A DNA stretch of 64,000 nucleotides, from the NCBI RefSeq assembly GCF_002813775.1, contig NZ_CP020370.1, positions 3,063,501 to 3,127,500 on the forward strand, in the 5' to 3' direction. The translations under genes were made by a program, and so were the position numbers. Origin of the DNA: Candidatus Thiodictyon syntrophicum (GTDB lineage: Bacteria > Pseudomonadota > Gammaproteobacteria > Chromatiales > Chromatiaceae). Numbering within the stretch: the stretch's first letter is position 1; every line of letters begins with the position of its first letter. Below, one piece after another: positions 40,566 to 49,922 of the stretch. A model generated the notes under the pieces. The model searched no databases, had not been told where the DNA came from, and saw nothing but the letters and a program-made list of their open reading frames with translations.

Positions 40566-42287
40566 ATGGCCAACTATTTCACCGACAACACCGATCTGCT
40601 GTTCCATTTCGATCGCCTGAAGCTCGAAGAGGTGGTCGACATCGCCGAGCACGGCTACACCGAGGCCGCGCATTACAACTACGCCCCGACCGACTACCAG
40701 GACGCCTTGGACAATTATCGCAAGGTGCTGGAGATCGTCGGCGATATCACCGCGAACAACGTGGCCCCCCAGGCCGCCGCGGTGGACGAGGAGGGGAGCC
40801 ATTTCGCCGCGGGCAAGGTCACCTATGCCAAGGGCGTCCAGGAGGCCCTGGATCTCCTGACCCAGGCGGAGTTGATGGGCTTCACACTGCCCCGGCGCTA
40901 TGGGGGTCTCAACATCCCCACCACCCTCTACACCATGGCGATCGAGATGGTTGCCCGTGCCGAGGCCTCGTTGATGAACCTGTTCGGTCTGCAGGACATC
41001 GCCGAGACCATCAACAAGTACGGCACCGAAGAGCAGCGTCAGGAATTCCTGCCGCAATTCGCCAGTGGTGCCGCCACCGGCGCCATGGTGCTGACCGAGC
41101 CGGACGCGGGCTCCGACCTGCAGGCAGTCAACATGCTGGCCTATCAGGACGACGACGGGCAATGGCGGCTCAAGGGGGTCAAGCGCTTCATTACCAACGG
41201 CAACGCGCAGATCCTGCTGGTGCTGGCCCGCTCCGAGCCGGGCACCAAGGACGGCCGCGGCCTGAGTCTGTTCGCCTGTTATGGAAAAGACAACGTCCAG
41301 GTGCGGCGCATCGAGAACAAGCTCGGGATCCACGGTTCGCCCACCTGCGAACTGCAATTCAACGATACCCCGGCGCAACTCATCGGCAAGCGCAAGTTCG
41401 GCCTGATCAAATATGTCATGGACATGATGAACGGGGCGCGCCTGGGCGTGGCCGCCCAAGGCTTGGGCATCTCCCAGGCGGCCTATGAGGAGGCCCTGCG
41501 CTACGCCCGGGCACGCGAGCAGTTCGGCAAGAGCATTTATGCCATCCCGGTGGTCGCCAATCTGCTGATGGAGATGCGCGTCACGCTCGAGAGCGACCGC
41601 TCACTGCTCTACGCCGGCTGCCACTGGGTCGACCTGCGCAACAAGCTGGAAGAAAAGATCGAGGCGCTCAAGGCCGCGGGCAAGGACTCGTCGGAACAGA
41701 CCGCCAAACTCAAGGAGGCGACCCGGGTGGCCGCGCTGCTCACCCCCATGGCCAAGTATGTGCTGAGCGAGAACGCCAATAAGATCACCTATGACGCCCT
41801 GCAGATCCACGGCGGCACCGGTTACATGAAGGAGTTCAATGTCGAGCGCCTGACGCGCGATGCCCGGATCACCAACATCTACGAGGGCACCTCGCAACTG
41901 CAGATCGTCGCGGCCACCGGCGGGGTCATCAACGACATCCTTGCAGACCATTTCACGGCTTTGGAACAGAAGGGCAAGGCCGGCAATCTGGCGCAGTTGG
42001 CGGATGAACTGAAGGAAATGCGGGTGCTGTTCCTCGACGCCCTGAAATATGTCACCGACAAGACCGATAAGCAATTCCAGAGCATCGCCGCCAAGGAACT
42101 GGTGGAGATCTACAGCTATCTCTACACCGGCTGGCTGCTCATGGATGAGGCGGAGCAGGACAGCCGCAAGGTCTTCATCGCCCGCCGCTACATCATCGGC
42201 GCGGCGGCCAAGACGCGCAAGAACTGGGAGGTGATCAAGAAGGACCTGTTCGCCGACCTGCTGTACGCGGACGATATCCTCATCTGA
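40566..42287 (+). CDS. Acyl-CoA dehydrogenase family protein with C-terminal extension
   Basis: 573 residues, longer than the usual 380. N-terminal helical domain, middle beta domain (MVLTEPDAGSDLQAVN, about 176-191; KRFITNGNAQ, about 205) and a C-terminal helical domain containing ALQIHGGTGYMKEFNVERLTRDARITNIYEGTSQLQ (about 410-445), where the Glu of YEGTS is a candidate catalytic base. The last 120 residues are an extra helical extension seen in very-long-chain or DmdC-like dehydrogenases. Co-transcription with etfBA shows its electrons go to that ETF. Substrate unknown. Confidence 0.9.
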   Translation: MANYFTDNTDLLFHFDRLKLEEVVDIAEHGYTEAAHYNYAPTDYQDALDNYRKVLEIVGDITANNVAPQAAAVDEEGSHFAAGKVTYAKGVQEALDLLTQAELMGFTLPRRYGGLNIPTTLYTMAIEMVARAEASLMNLFGLQDIAETINKYGTEEQRQEFLPQFASGAATGAMVLTEPDAGSDLQAVNMLAYQDDDGQWRLKGVKRFITNGNAQILLVLARSEPGTKDGRGLSLFACYGKDNVQVRRIENKLGIHGSPTCELQFNDTPAQLIGKRKFGLIKYVMDMMNGARLGVAAQGLGISQAAYEEALRYARAREQFGKSIYAIPVVANLLMEMRVTLESDRSLLYAGCHWVDLRNKLEEKIEALKAAGKDSSEQTAKLKEATRVAALLTPMAKYVLSENANKITYDALQIHGGTGYMKEFNVERLTRDARITNIYEGTSQLQIVAATGGVINDILADHFTALEQKGKAGNLAQLADELKEMRVLFLDALKYVTDKTDKQFQSIAAKELVEIYSYLYTGWLLMDEAEQDSRKVFIARRYIIGAAAKTRKNWEVIKKDLFADLLYADDILI

Positions 42288-42390
42288 TGTCAGGTGACCG
42301 GGAGGGCCGGTGATCATCGGCGCCTCCCGGCGGCATCTGACGCAGGGCCGTTTGGCGGCCTTGACCGTCGTTCCGGCCTTAGGGAGACAG

Positions 42391-42725
42391 GGAGGTCGCG
42401 GCTTTACCGTGAAAGTCGCGCAGCGACGCCGTGGGAGCGGCTTCAGCCGCGACGGGCTGCGTGGGGAACCGGCGTCGGCGTTCGCCGCAGCGTCGCACCG
42501 CGGCCGCAGCCCCCGGCGGGAGCGGCTTTCAGGGTAACCCGACTTACGCGACTCTTCTCTGCGTCTCTGCGTCTCTGCGTGAGATTCTTTAAGAGGTCTC
42601 ACGCAGAGGCGCAGAGACGCAGAGGCAGTGGCCCGCGACGTTCGGGTAACCCGCGAGGTTTCGTCGCGGCTGAAGCCGCTCCCACAAGGTCCCCGCCGGA
42701 CTTTCACGGTAAAGCCTCGACCTCC
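42391..42725. repeat. Triple nested inverted repeat (335 bp) after the acyl-CoA dehydrogenase gene
   Basis: It fills most of the 548-base gap 42288-42835. Outer arms: 42391-42417 (GGAGGTCGCGGCTTTACCG...) against 42699-42725, one mismatch in 27. Middle: GTGGGAGCGGCTTCAGCCGC (42431-42454) against 42662-42685, perfect over 24. Inner: 28-bp arms made of CTCTGCGT units at 42557-42584 and 42597-42624, one mismatch, 12-base loop. The middle word is itself palindromic and recurs at 59239-59310. No coding capacity seen. Confidence 0.85.
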
Positions 42726-42835
42726 AGTGCGGGACTCTTGGGCGGCGGTCGGAACCATGGGCTCATTTGGCCAAGCCGGGCTGGCTCCTGAGCTTCAGCG
42801 TGGGACCAAGTGCGGACGATGCCCCGCTTTTCGGG

Positions 42836-43294
42836 CTACGGGTTTATTCCGTATCCCACAAGTGAAGGAAGCCACCCCGGATCGAGAATGGTGTCGACTG
42901 TCCACGGGGAGGATTCGGGGAAATCGCCCAAACCCGTTTCTTCCGACGCCTTCGCGACGGCATCCGACCAGACACCGGACCACCAATCCGCATCGCTAAA
43001 CTCTGCTTTCAGGCTCGGAGTCTTCTTGATGCAGATAGCAATCGCATTGCGCTGCTCCTTGATTGTGCGCCGCCAACTGTTGCCCTGCCGCTCCGGTTGG
43101 TACTGACATTTCAGCAGGTGGGCCAGGAGCACCGCCATGCGGCTTGCCAACTCGCGCTTTTCGCTCTTGCCCACGTCCTCGATTTCCTCTGCAAGGTGTT
43201 CGATATCCAGTTGGGAGAAGAGCCCGGCGCGCAGAAACGCCGCCTGCTCGTTCGCCCACGCAACGATGTCGCCGTCGTAATTGCTGATTGCCAT
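42836..43294 (-). CDS. DUF29 domain protein
   Basis: 152 residues. DUF29 landmarks: YDGDIVAWANEQAAFLRAGLFSQLDIEHLAEEIEDVGKSEKRELASRMAVLLAHLLKCQYQPERQGNSW in broken form across about 6-75 (key pieces: D-x-x-x-W, LAEEIEDVG, LLKxQ, SW). DUF29 proteins are helical, function unknown, multiplied in cyanobacteria and Chromatiaceae. It sits between the nested palindrome and the low-GC ATPase gene, in the same orientation as the latter. Confidence 0.88.
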   Translation of the reverse strand: MAISNYDGDIVAWANEQAAFLRAGLFSQLDIEHLAEEIEDVGKSEKRELASRMAVLLAHLLKCQYQPERQGNSWRRTIKEQRNAIAICIKKTPSLKAEFSDADWWSGVWSDAVAKASEETGLGDFPESSPWTVDTILDPGWLPSLVGYGINP

Positions 43295-43384
43295 ATTTGC
43301 CTCGCCCGATCAGTGCTGTATCACTTGATCTTTGCGACCACGCTGGGCCATTTCTTACATTGAGGGTCGCTGAAAGAAGTGCCT

Positions 43385-46054
43385 TCAATCTTTAGAAGAA
43401 ATCACCGTAGCAAAGTTCATATTAGAAAGGCCCTGCTCCAAGGTTCCCAGCAGCGTCAATACGGAACCAATATCCGCTCTCTCAAATTCCGGAAGATCAT
43501 CCTGCTCGTGGCTACCCTTGTTGAGGATGCTCCACGGGTACTTATCCTTGAGCGCCGAAAAAGATATGTAAACCACGGAGCCCGGGTCTATGCCTTTCAG
43601 TTCCCTGATCAGCGAGTCCACCACAGTGGATAAATCGGGTTGAGCACCTGGCGTGCGCATTTTTACCGTGAGGCTAATGCTTTTCTCTTTTCCAAGTCTT
43701 TTCCATAGAGTCTCAGCTATGCTCTCGACAGCTTGGCGGCATTTTGATGCCGCGTCTTTCAGTGCGCTTCTGGAAAATGCTTCCTGCGCCTGAACGAGGT
43801 AATGTTTGGTGTCGCCTGTGGAGACTTTTACGCCGCGCTCATCAATCGAATCCACTGGATAAAAGCGATACCGGACGACTTCTTTAGATGCTAAGGATGC
43901 TCCGAGTCTGTGTTCCAGTTTATTGATAAACTGCTCACCGTGGCAGGTAATGATTTGCTGTTTATTATTAAAGTCTACATGGGTTAACAAGAGTTCGGCA
44001 ATGCCGCTGCGGTGATCGTCATCAATCGCGTTGACGATGTCATCAAAAATGATAAAGCCAATTTCTTCATGAACTATTTTCGCCAATAGGATTGAAAGTC
44101 CCAGCACCTTAATATGCCCCTCGCTTAGGACATGAAGTGCGTCGCGTGGTGTACTGCTTCCTATAAATCTTACGATAACTTTATCCCCCGCAACCATAGG
44201 TAGGGAAAGAGACGCCAGTTGCTCAAAGCTGGGATCGTGCGAATTGATTTGATTGTAATACTCTATCACCTTATCACGCAAACCGGCGGAAAGTTCTTGC
44301 GGCAGTCTGTCGCGATACTGCTTCAAACTACAAGCAAGTGCGCTGTAGGCAACGCAGAAGCCGTGGTACACTTCAATGACCTTATTTTCGGCTTCGATTT
44401 CGGCAAGACGTTGGGCATTAGTTTCCGCAAATTCTTGGACTAATTTCTCAAGCTGGTTTTTTTCTCTGAAAAGAGTCTCCTCTTCGAGGGTTAACTCAAC
44501 GCGGCGATTATTAAATGCCTGATACTTAAGGATTTTCTCATCAACGGCGGATTGTTGTGCTCTTTTTTCGGCTAATATGACGTTATAATTTTCAATAGCG
44601 AACTGAATGGCTGTAAGCACAGAATTCTGATTCCACAAAAACTCTAATTCTTGTCTGAGGAGTTGGGACCAGGTGGGAATCTCCGCAATCTCGGTATAGA
44701 CAACTTCGCGGAAGGATGGAAGCATCTGTCCCTGGTAGCTCGCTTGCCGGGCATCCTTGCTGATGGTTAGCAATAGTGCTCTGGCTTTTTTTACTGATTG
44801 AACTATCGAACGCGCGTTGGTCGAAATGCGGTCTTGCAACTCCGTAAGGCTTTTTAATCTTGATAGTTCGTTACGCGCATTGGCGAAAGGATCTACCGTC
44901 ACTTGGGAAAGGGGCGTCTTGCAGGCGGGGCACAGGAATTGGTCCCTTTCGGCAGAATCAGCAATAGCGGTCAATGCCGAGTAGAGACCCTTGAAGTTGA
45001 CCTCAGATGATCTCGTCTGGAACTTTGCGAGATCGCTTTCCAGTAGTTCCAGATGGTATTGCATATTGCTTATTTCTTCGGGCAATTGGCGAAGAGACTC
45101 AAGGCTGATGTCCTCTGGTATCTGCTCTGCTTTATCCTGCTGCAATTGATTGATCGTGCCGGAAACCCCATCTGCGCCAATCAAGAAGTGCCGAATGTCT
45201 TCGAGCGAAGTAATGCCCGGCACCGCAAGCGCCGCAATCAGAGTTTGGAGTCGTGCGTCATTGCGTTCGATGTCTTTACAAAGCTGTTCCAGGCGCACTG
45301 TATTAGCGACATGCGCATCATGTTCGGTTTCAAAAGCTTTTCCCTTGATTGGTTCAAGAGGAAGGTACTGCTGAAAGTTGTCGGTAAAGCCATCCACAAA
45401 TTCACTAAAAGCATCCAAGCCAAAGAGAGTGGCAATGCGGTCTTTCTGTACGCCGGCGGTGGCTGCTGTGATACGGGCAAATCCGTCGATCCGGTTTTTT
45501 TCCACGAAGCAGAAGCGATATAGAAGATGATTCTGAGGGATAGATGTTTTTTGCTTACTAACCTGGCCGTAGGCGATCGGGGGTCTCGCGGAATTCGTTT
45601 CTGTGTTGCGAATATAGTCCGGCAAGGCTATTCGCCTTGCTACCGCTTCTTCAATATCGCCGAGCAGGGCATACTCTAGCCCCTCGCAAAAACTCGACTT
45701 CCCCGAACCATTAGGGCCATAAAGGAAGGTGTATTTCTTGTCAAATATAAACTTTTCCTTGCTCTTAAAACCGCGAAAAGGGCCGATCTCCAGCTCCGTG
45801 ATGCGGTCAGCCCGCGTCGAAGCTGTCGTTTGGAGTTCATTCAAATTTGGAAGCGTAGCGGAAAGAGTGGCATGCTGAGCCTGAATCAGTTCACTGATCT
45901 TTTTTGTCCGTCTCCCACCTGCGGTGCCCAACGGTTCTAGCGTATCAAAGTGCGTGATGTAAATATTGAGCAGTTTTCTTTGTGCATCGCCGAGGACTCC
46001 GGCATCCAGACTGCGTATCCACCGGAAGAACTCTTGTCTGACTGTTTCGCTCAT
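43385..46054 (-). CDS. Rad50/RecF-like ABC ATPase with CxxC hook and C-terminal helical domain
   Basis: 889 residues. Walker A GPNGSGKS at 113-120 follows an N-terminal helical domain. Two coiled-coil arms (about 240-370 and 395-560) flank LCPACKTPL (CxxC 375-378), a Rad50-type zinc hook. The ABC signature region LSEGHIKVLGLSILLAK is at 643-659 and Walker B IIFDDIVNAIDDD at 668-680, followed by a His switch (TCHGEQ). The last 130 residues form an extra helical domain with LNKGSHEQDDLPEFERADI near 844-862, a pattern seen in HEPN-like C termini. GC is far below the neighbours, so horizontally acquired. It may be a solitary defence ATPase (RloC- or Lamassu-like designs share the hook), but no diagnostic nuclease motif is seen. 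Confidence 0.8.
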   Translation of the reverse strand: MSETVRQEFFRWIRSLDAGVLGDAQRKLLNIYITHFDTLEPLGTAGGRRTKKISELIQAQHATLSATLPNLNELQTTASTRADRITELEIGPFRGFKSKEKFIFDKKYTFLYGPNGSGKSSFCEGLEYALLGDIEEAVARRIALPDYIRNTETNSARPPIAYGQVSKQKTSIPQNHLLYRFCFVEKNRIDGFARITAATAGVQKDRIATLFGLDAFSEFVDGFTDNFQQYLPLEPIKGKAFETEHDAHVANTVRLEQLCKDIERNDARLQTLIAALAVPGITSLEDIRHFLIGADGVSGTINQLQQDKAEQIPEDISLESLRQLPEEISNMQYHLELLESDLAKFQTRSSEVNFKGLYSALTAIADSAERDQFLCPACKTPLSQVTVDPFANARNELSRLKSLTELQDRISTNARSIVQSVKKARALLLTISKDARQASYQGQMLPSFREVVYTEIAEIPTWSQLLRQELEFLWNQNSVLTAIQFAIENYNVILAEKRAQQSAVDEKILKYQAFNNRRVELTLEEETLFREKNQLEKLVQEFAETNAQRLAEIEAENKVIEVYHGFCVAYSALACSLKQYRDRLPQELSAGLRDKVIEYYNQINSHDPSFEQLASLSLPMVAGDKVIVRFIGSSTPRDALHVLSEGHIKVLGLSILLAKIVHEEIGFIIFDDIVNAIDDDHRSGIAELLLTHVDFNNKQQIITCHGEQFINKLEHRLGASLASKEVVRYRFYPVDSIDERGVKVSTGDTKHYLVQAQEAFSRSALKDAASKCRQAVESIAETLWKRLGKEKSISLTVKMRTPGAQPDLSTVVDSLIRELKGIDPGSVVYISFSALKDKYPWSILNKGSHEQDDLPEFERADIGSVLTLLGTLEQGLSNMNFATVISSKD

Positions 46055-46174
46055 TTCATCCCTCGTCGCTAACGTGATCTTCTTGCCGAAAAAAGGAAGT
46101 AAAGGGGATAGGGTCGAGTATTTCTGCGCGGCAGATACGGGAGAAATAACTTCAGTCTAGCCGCGTTCCTCCCT

Positions 46175-46564
46175 CTACTGCTCCAATACCCGAGACGCTG
46201 CCCGCGCCAGAAATCCGAATCGGCTCAGGTGATGCGCCTCCACGTAGTCCTCGATGCGCCGCACCAAGCACTCGGGTCACGAGATATTGAGCCGGACCGC
46301 CTTGGGATCGACCCGCTCCAGGTGGATATCCACCAACAGCCACAAACCGCCCAGATGCTCCGAGCGCGTGGCCAGTTCTTCCAAAGAGGTCGGCGGCGGG
46401 ATGATGAGATCCTCATCTTCGCAATAGACCTCTACCGCTTCCTGGACCTGTGCGGGCAGTTCTGCCCAGTCATCCGCTGCCGAAAAACATCCCGGGAAAT
46501 CAGGGATCGTCACTCCATGCGCGTGTTGTGCGTCGCCCAGATGGACGTAAACCGAATACAACAT
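46175..46564 (-). pseudogene. hicB: Broken hicB antitoxin (in-frame stop before the DNA-binding domain)
   Basis: From ATG 46564 the frame gives an intact HicB RNase-H-like half (VTIPDFPGCFSAADDW...QVQEAVEVY) and runs through VRLNIS to a TGA at 46277-46279. The same frame then continues PECLVRRIEDYVEAHHLSRFGFLARAASRVLEQ to a TAG at 46175, which is the expected C-terminal ribbon-helix-helix of long HicB proteins. One nonsense codon therefore separates the two domains. No HicA-like toxin gene lies upstream in 46565-46723. Unless the stop is read through, the product lacks DNA binding. Confidence 0.75.
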
Positions 46565-46723
46565 CGTCTTTACTCCCAGAGGCGAAACTCGGCTTCGCGT
46601 GTCGCTGACCGCGGGAAGCAAAATCTTCCAGGGCCGGGTTCCCAAGGCTGGATATCGGGTTACGGCGCGCGTCAGATGCCTGCTTCTTGCCGCCAGTACC
46701 GTGCCACGCGCGCCTAACCCGAC

Positions 46724-47500
46724 CTACCCCAGGCCGAGGATGTTGAATCCGGTGTCCACGAACAGTACGTCCCCGGTGATCCCGCTCGCCAGATCCGAGC
46801 ACAGGAAGGCGGCGGCGTTACCCACCTCTTCGGCGGTCACATTGCGCCGCAACGGGGTGTGCTTCTCCACCTGATTGAGCATCGAGCGGAAGTGCGAGAT
46901 CCCGGCCGCGGCCAGGGTATAGATGGGCCCGGCCGAGATGGCGTTGACGCGGGTGCCGTTGGGGCCGAGCGAGGCGGCCAGATAGCGGACATTGGCCTCG
47001 AGGCTGGCCTTGGCGAGTCCCATCACGTTGTAGTTGGGCACGGCCCGCTGGGCGCCGAGGAAGGTCATGGTCAGGAGTGCCCCATTGCGGCCGGCCATCA
47101 AGGGGCGACTGGCCTTGGCTAGGGCGGCGAAGCTGTAAGAGGAGATCTCGTGGGCGGTGTTGAAGCCCTCGCGGGTCAGGGCGTCCACATAGTCCCCGTC
47201 CAACTCGTGCTTGGGGGCGTAGGCGATGGAGTGGACGATGGCGTCCAGGCCGTCCCAGCGTTGTTCCAGGGCGGCGAAGCACTGGGCGATCTGGCGGTCG
47301 CTGCCCACGTCCAGGGGCAGGGCGATGTCGGAGCCCAACTGCGTGGCCATCTCCTCGACCCGCGGGCGCAGCTTGTCGTTCTGGTAGGTGAGCGCGACCT
47401 GCGCGCCCTCGCGGCGCATGGCGGCGGCGCAGCCCCAGGCGATGGACCTGTTGCTGGCCAGGCCGGTGATCAGGACGCGCTTGTCTTGTAGGAAGCCCAT
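46724..47500 (-). CDS. fabI: Enoyl-[acyl-carrier-protein] reductase (NADH), FabI
   Basis: 258 residues, the usual length. N-terminal nucleotide site [13 protein letters not shown] (about 13-25), [34 protein letters not shown] (about 90-123), and the active-site Tyr/Lys in [20 protein letters not shown] (Y-x6-K, about 155-174). FabI performs the last reduction of each fatty-acid elongation cycle in the cytosol. NVS and AGPIYTLAA loops are close to the E. coli enzyme. Monocistronic here. Confidence 0.96.
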   Translation of the reverse strand: MGFLQDKRVLITGLASNRSIAWGCAAAMRREGAQVALTYQNDKLRPRVEEMATQLGSDIALPLDVGSDRQIAQCFAALEQRWDGLDAIVHSIAYAPKHELDGDYVDALTREGFNTAHEISSYSFAALAKASRPLMAGRNGALLTMTFLGAQRAVPNYNVMGLAKASLEANVRYLAASLGPNGTRVNAISAGPIYTLAAAGISHFRSMLNQVEKHTPLRRNVTAEEVGNAAAFLCSDLASGITGDVLFVDTGFNILGLG

Positions 47501-47606
47501 GGGTGTCGATTGCTCCGTGGTGGGTGGGGTCGGGGGCGGCGCGGCGGCAGATCGGCAGCGGCGCGACTTTCGGCGGCGCCGTCTCCCGTGCGATCATGTC
47601 CGCCCT

Positions 47607-49922
47607 ATGAGGATTCGCAACACTACCGAAACTTGTCGGCCCGTGCCAGCCTGGACCAGCCTCGAGCGGGGGCTGGTCGGGAGGGCGTGGGGTTTTGGCG
47701 GGCGCGTGGCCCGGCCGGCCATCGCGGGCGGCTCGGTCCGCGCAGCGGACCCTACGGGGCTCAGCGCGCGGCGCGGGGTCCTGGCGGTGCTGCTGGCCCT
47801 GGTGCTGCTGCTCGGCGGCTGTGGCAAGGGGCCTTGGAACGACCCCTATCCCGAGGGCCGGGCACTGAGCAACACCGTCTACAGCTCCTTCGACGAGCGG
47901 CCCAAGCACCTGGACCCGGTGCGGTCCTACAGCGCCAACGAGTATGCCTTCCTCGCCCAGGTCTACGAGCCGCCGCTGCAGTACCACCTGCTGCTGCGGC
48001 CCTATCAGTTGGTGCCCCTGTCCGCGTCGCAGGTCCCGGTGCCGCGTTATTTCGACGCCGCGGGCAAGCCCCTGCCGGACGATGCACCGGCGGCGCAGAT
48101 CGCCTACAGCGACTACCTGGTCCAGGTTCGCCCCGGGGTCCGGTTCCAGCCGCACCCCGCCTTCGCCCGGGATGGGTCCGGGGCCTTGCGTTACCACGGG
48201 CTGACCGCGGGGGATCTGCGCGGCATCAATCGCCTGGCGGACTTTCCCTACACCGGGACCCGCGAGCTGACGGCGGCGGACTTCGCCCACCAGATCAAAC
48301 GGCTGGCCGCCCCCTGGCTGCAGTCGCCGATCGCCGGGGTGATGCAGGAGCACATCGTGGGATTCAAGGAACTGGGCGAGCGCCTGGCGCCGGCCGCGAA
48401 GCTGGACCCGATCGCCCGGGTCCAGGCCCTGCGCGAGGCACGGCTCGACGGGGTGGAGGTGGTGGACCCGACGAGTTTTCGTATCCGCATCAACGGCAAA
48501 TACCCGCAGTTCACCTACTGGCTCGCCATGCCCTTCTTTGCCCCCATGCCCTGGGAGGCCGAGTTGTTCTATGCCCAACCGGGGATGAAGGAGCGCAATA
48601 TCGTGCTCGATTGGTACCCGGTCGGGACCGGCCCCTTCATGCTCACCGAGAACAACCCCAACCTGCGGATGGTGCTCACCCGCAACCCCAACTTCTGGGG
48701 TGAGACCTTCCCCACCCAGGGGATGCCCGGGGACGCCGAGGCCGGACTCCTGGCGGACGCCGGTCGGCCCATGCCCTTCGTGGACCAGGCCGTCTACAGC
48801 CTGGAGAAGGAGGACATCCCGCGCTGGAACAAGTTCGTCCAGGGCTATTACGACTCGTCCGGGATCTCCTCCGACGCCTTCGACCAGGCGGTGCGTATCG
48901 GCGGGGACGGCGGCCCCAGCCTCACCGATGAGATGCAGACCAAGGGCATCGATCTCATCACCTCGGTGGAGACCTCCATCTCTTACCTGGGCTTCAATAT
49001 GCTTGACCCCGTGGTGGGCGGCTACAGCGAGCCGGCGCGGCTGCTGCGCCGCGCCATCTCCATCGCCGTGGATTACGAAGAATTCATCTCCATCTTCGCC
49101 AACGGCCGCGGCCTGATCGCGCAGGGACCACTGCCGCCCGGCATCAGCGGCTATCGGGAGGGGGAGGGCGGCATCAACCCCTATGTCTATGAATGGCGCG
49201 ACGGCCGCCCGGTGCGCCGGGGGATCGAGGAGGCGCGCGCCCTGCTGGAGCATGCCGGCTACCCGGGCGGGCGCGACCCCAAGACCGGTCGGGCGCTCAG
49301 CATCAACTATGAGGCGGTCGCCACCGGGCCCGATGACAAGTCGCGGTTGGCCTGGATGCGCAAGCAATTCGAGAAGCTGGGGATCGAACTCGTCATCCGC
49401 TCCACGGACTACAATCGCTTTCAGGAAAAGATGCGCAACGGGACCGGCCAGGTCTACATGTGGGGCTGGAACGCCGACTACCCGGACCCGGAAAACTTCT
49501 TCTTCCTGCTCTATGGCCCCAACGGCAAGGTGGAGCACCAGGGGGAGAACACCTCCAATTATGACAACCCGGAGTTCAATCGGCTCTTCGATCAAATGAA
49601 ATTCATGGAGGACGGCCCCGAGCGCCAGGCCCTGGTCGACCAGATGATGACGATTGCCCGCCGCGACGCGCCCTGGCTCTGGGGCTTTTACCCCAAGGCC
49701 TTCGCCCTGCATCACCAGTGGCTGTTCAACGCCAACCCCAACAAGATGGCAAACAATACGCTGAAGTACCGGCGGCTCGACCCGGCGGTGCGGGAGCGCC
49801 TGCGCACCGAATGGAATCCGCCGGTCCTGTGGCCCCTGTGGGCGACCCTCGGGATCGTCCTGGTCCTGGTCCTGCCCGCCCTGTGGATGGTGCGGCGCCG
49901 CGAACGGAGCACCGCCCTGTGA
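47607..49922 (+). CDS. Peptide/oligopeptide ABC transporter substrate-binding lipoprotein (SBP_bac_5)
   Basis: 771 residues if ATG 47607 is used. The true signal peptide is RRGVLAVLLALVLLLGGCGKG (lipobox LGGC, Cys at about residue 73), so the first 50 residues are suspicious. That segment contains a GGTCCGC palindrome (47735-47751), translated as SVRAADPTG. Start may be an internal GTG such as 47706. The mature protein has family-5 features: DERPKHLDPVRSYSANEY near the start and the long two-lobe body ending WLFNANPNKMANNTLKYRRLD. It delivers peptides to the permeases encoded immediately after. Confidence 0.85.
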   Translation: MRIRNTTETCRPVPAWTSLERGLVGRAWGFGGRVARPAIAGGSVRAADPTGLSARRGVLAVLLALVLLLGGCGKGPWNDPYPEGRALSNTVYSSFDERPKHLDPVRSYSANEYAFLAQVYEPPLQYHLLLRPYQLVPLSASQVPVPRYFDAAGKPLPDDAPAAQIAYSDYLVQVRPGVRFQPHPAFARDGSGALRYHGLTAGDLRGINRLADFPYTGTRELTAADFAHQIKRLAAPWLQSPIAGVMQEHIVGFKELGERLAPAAKLDPIARVQALREARLDGVEVVDPTSFRIRINGKYPQFTYWLAMPFFAPMPWEAELFYAQPGMKERNIVLDWYPVGTGPFMLTENNPNLRMVLTRNPNFWGETFPTQGMPGDAEAGLLADAGRPMPFVDQAVYSLEKEDIPRWNKFVQGYYDSSGISSDAFDQAVRIGGDGGPSLTDEMQTKGIDLITSVETSISYLGFNMLDPVVGGYSEPARLLRRAISIAVDYEEFISIFANGRGLIAQGPLPPGISGYREGEGGINPYVYEWRDGRPVRRGIEEARALLEHAGYPGGRDPKTGRALSINYEAVATGPDDKSRLAWMRKQFEKLGIELVIRSTDYNRFQEKMRNGTGQVYMWGWNADYPDPENFFFLLYGPNGKVEHQGENTSNYDNPEFNRLFDQMKFMEDGPERQALVDQMMTIARRDAPWLWGFYPKAFALHHQWLFNANPNKMANNTLKYRRLDPAVRERLRTEWNPPVLWPLWATLGIVLVLVLPALWMVRRRERSTAL
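47735..47751. repeat. GGTCCGC palindrome within the 5' coding/leader region of the binding protein
   Basis: GGTCCGC-GCA-GCGGACC followed by CTACGGG. The same word is intergenic elsewhere; here it lies just before the signal peptide of the binding-protein gene and is either translated or part of the leader. Confidence 0.75.
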
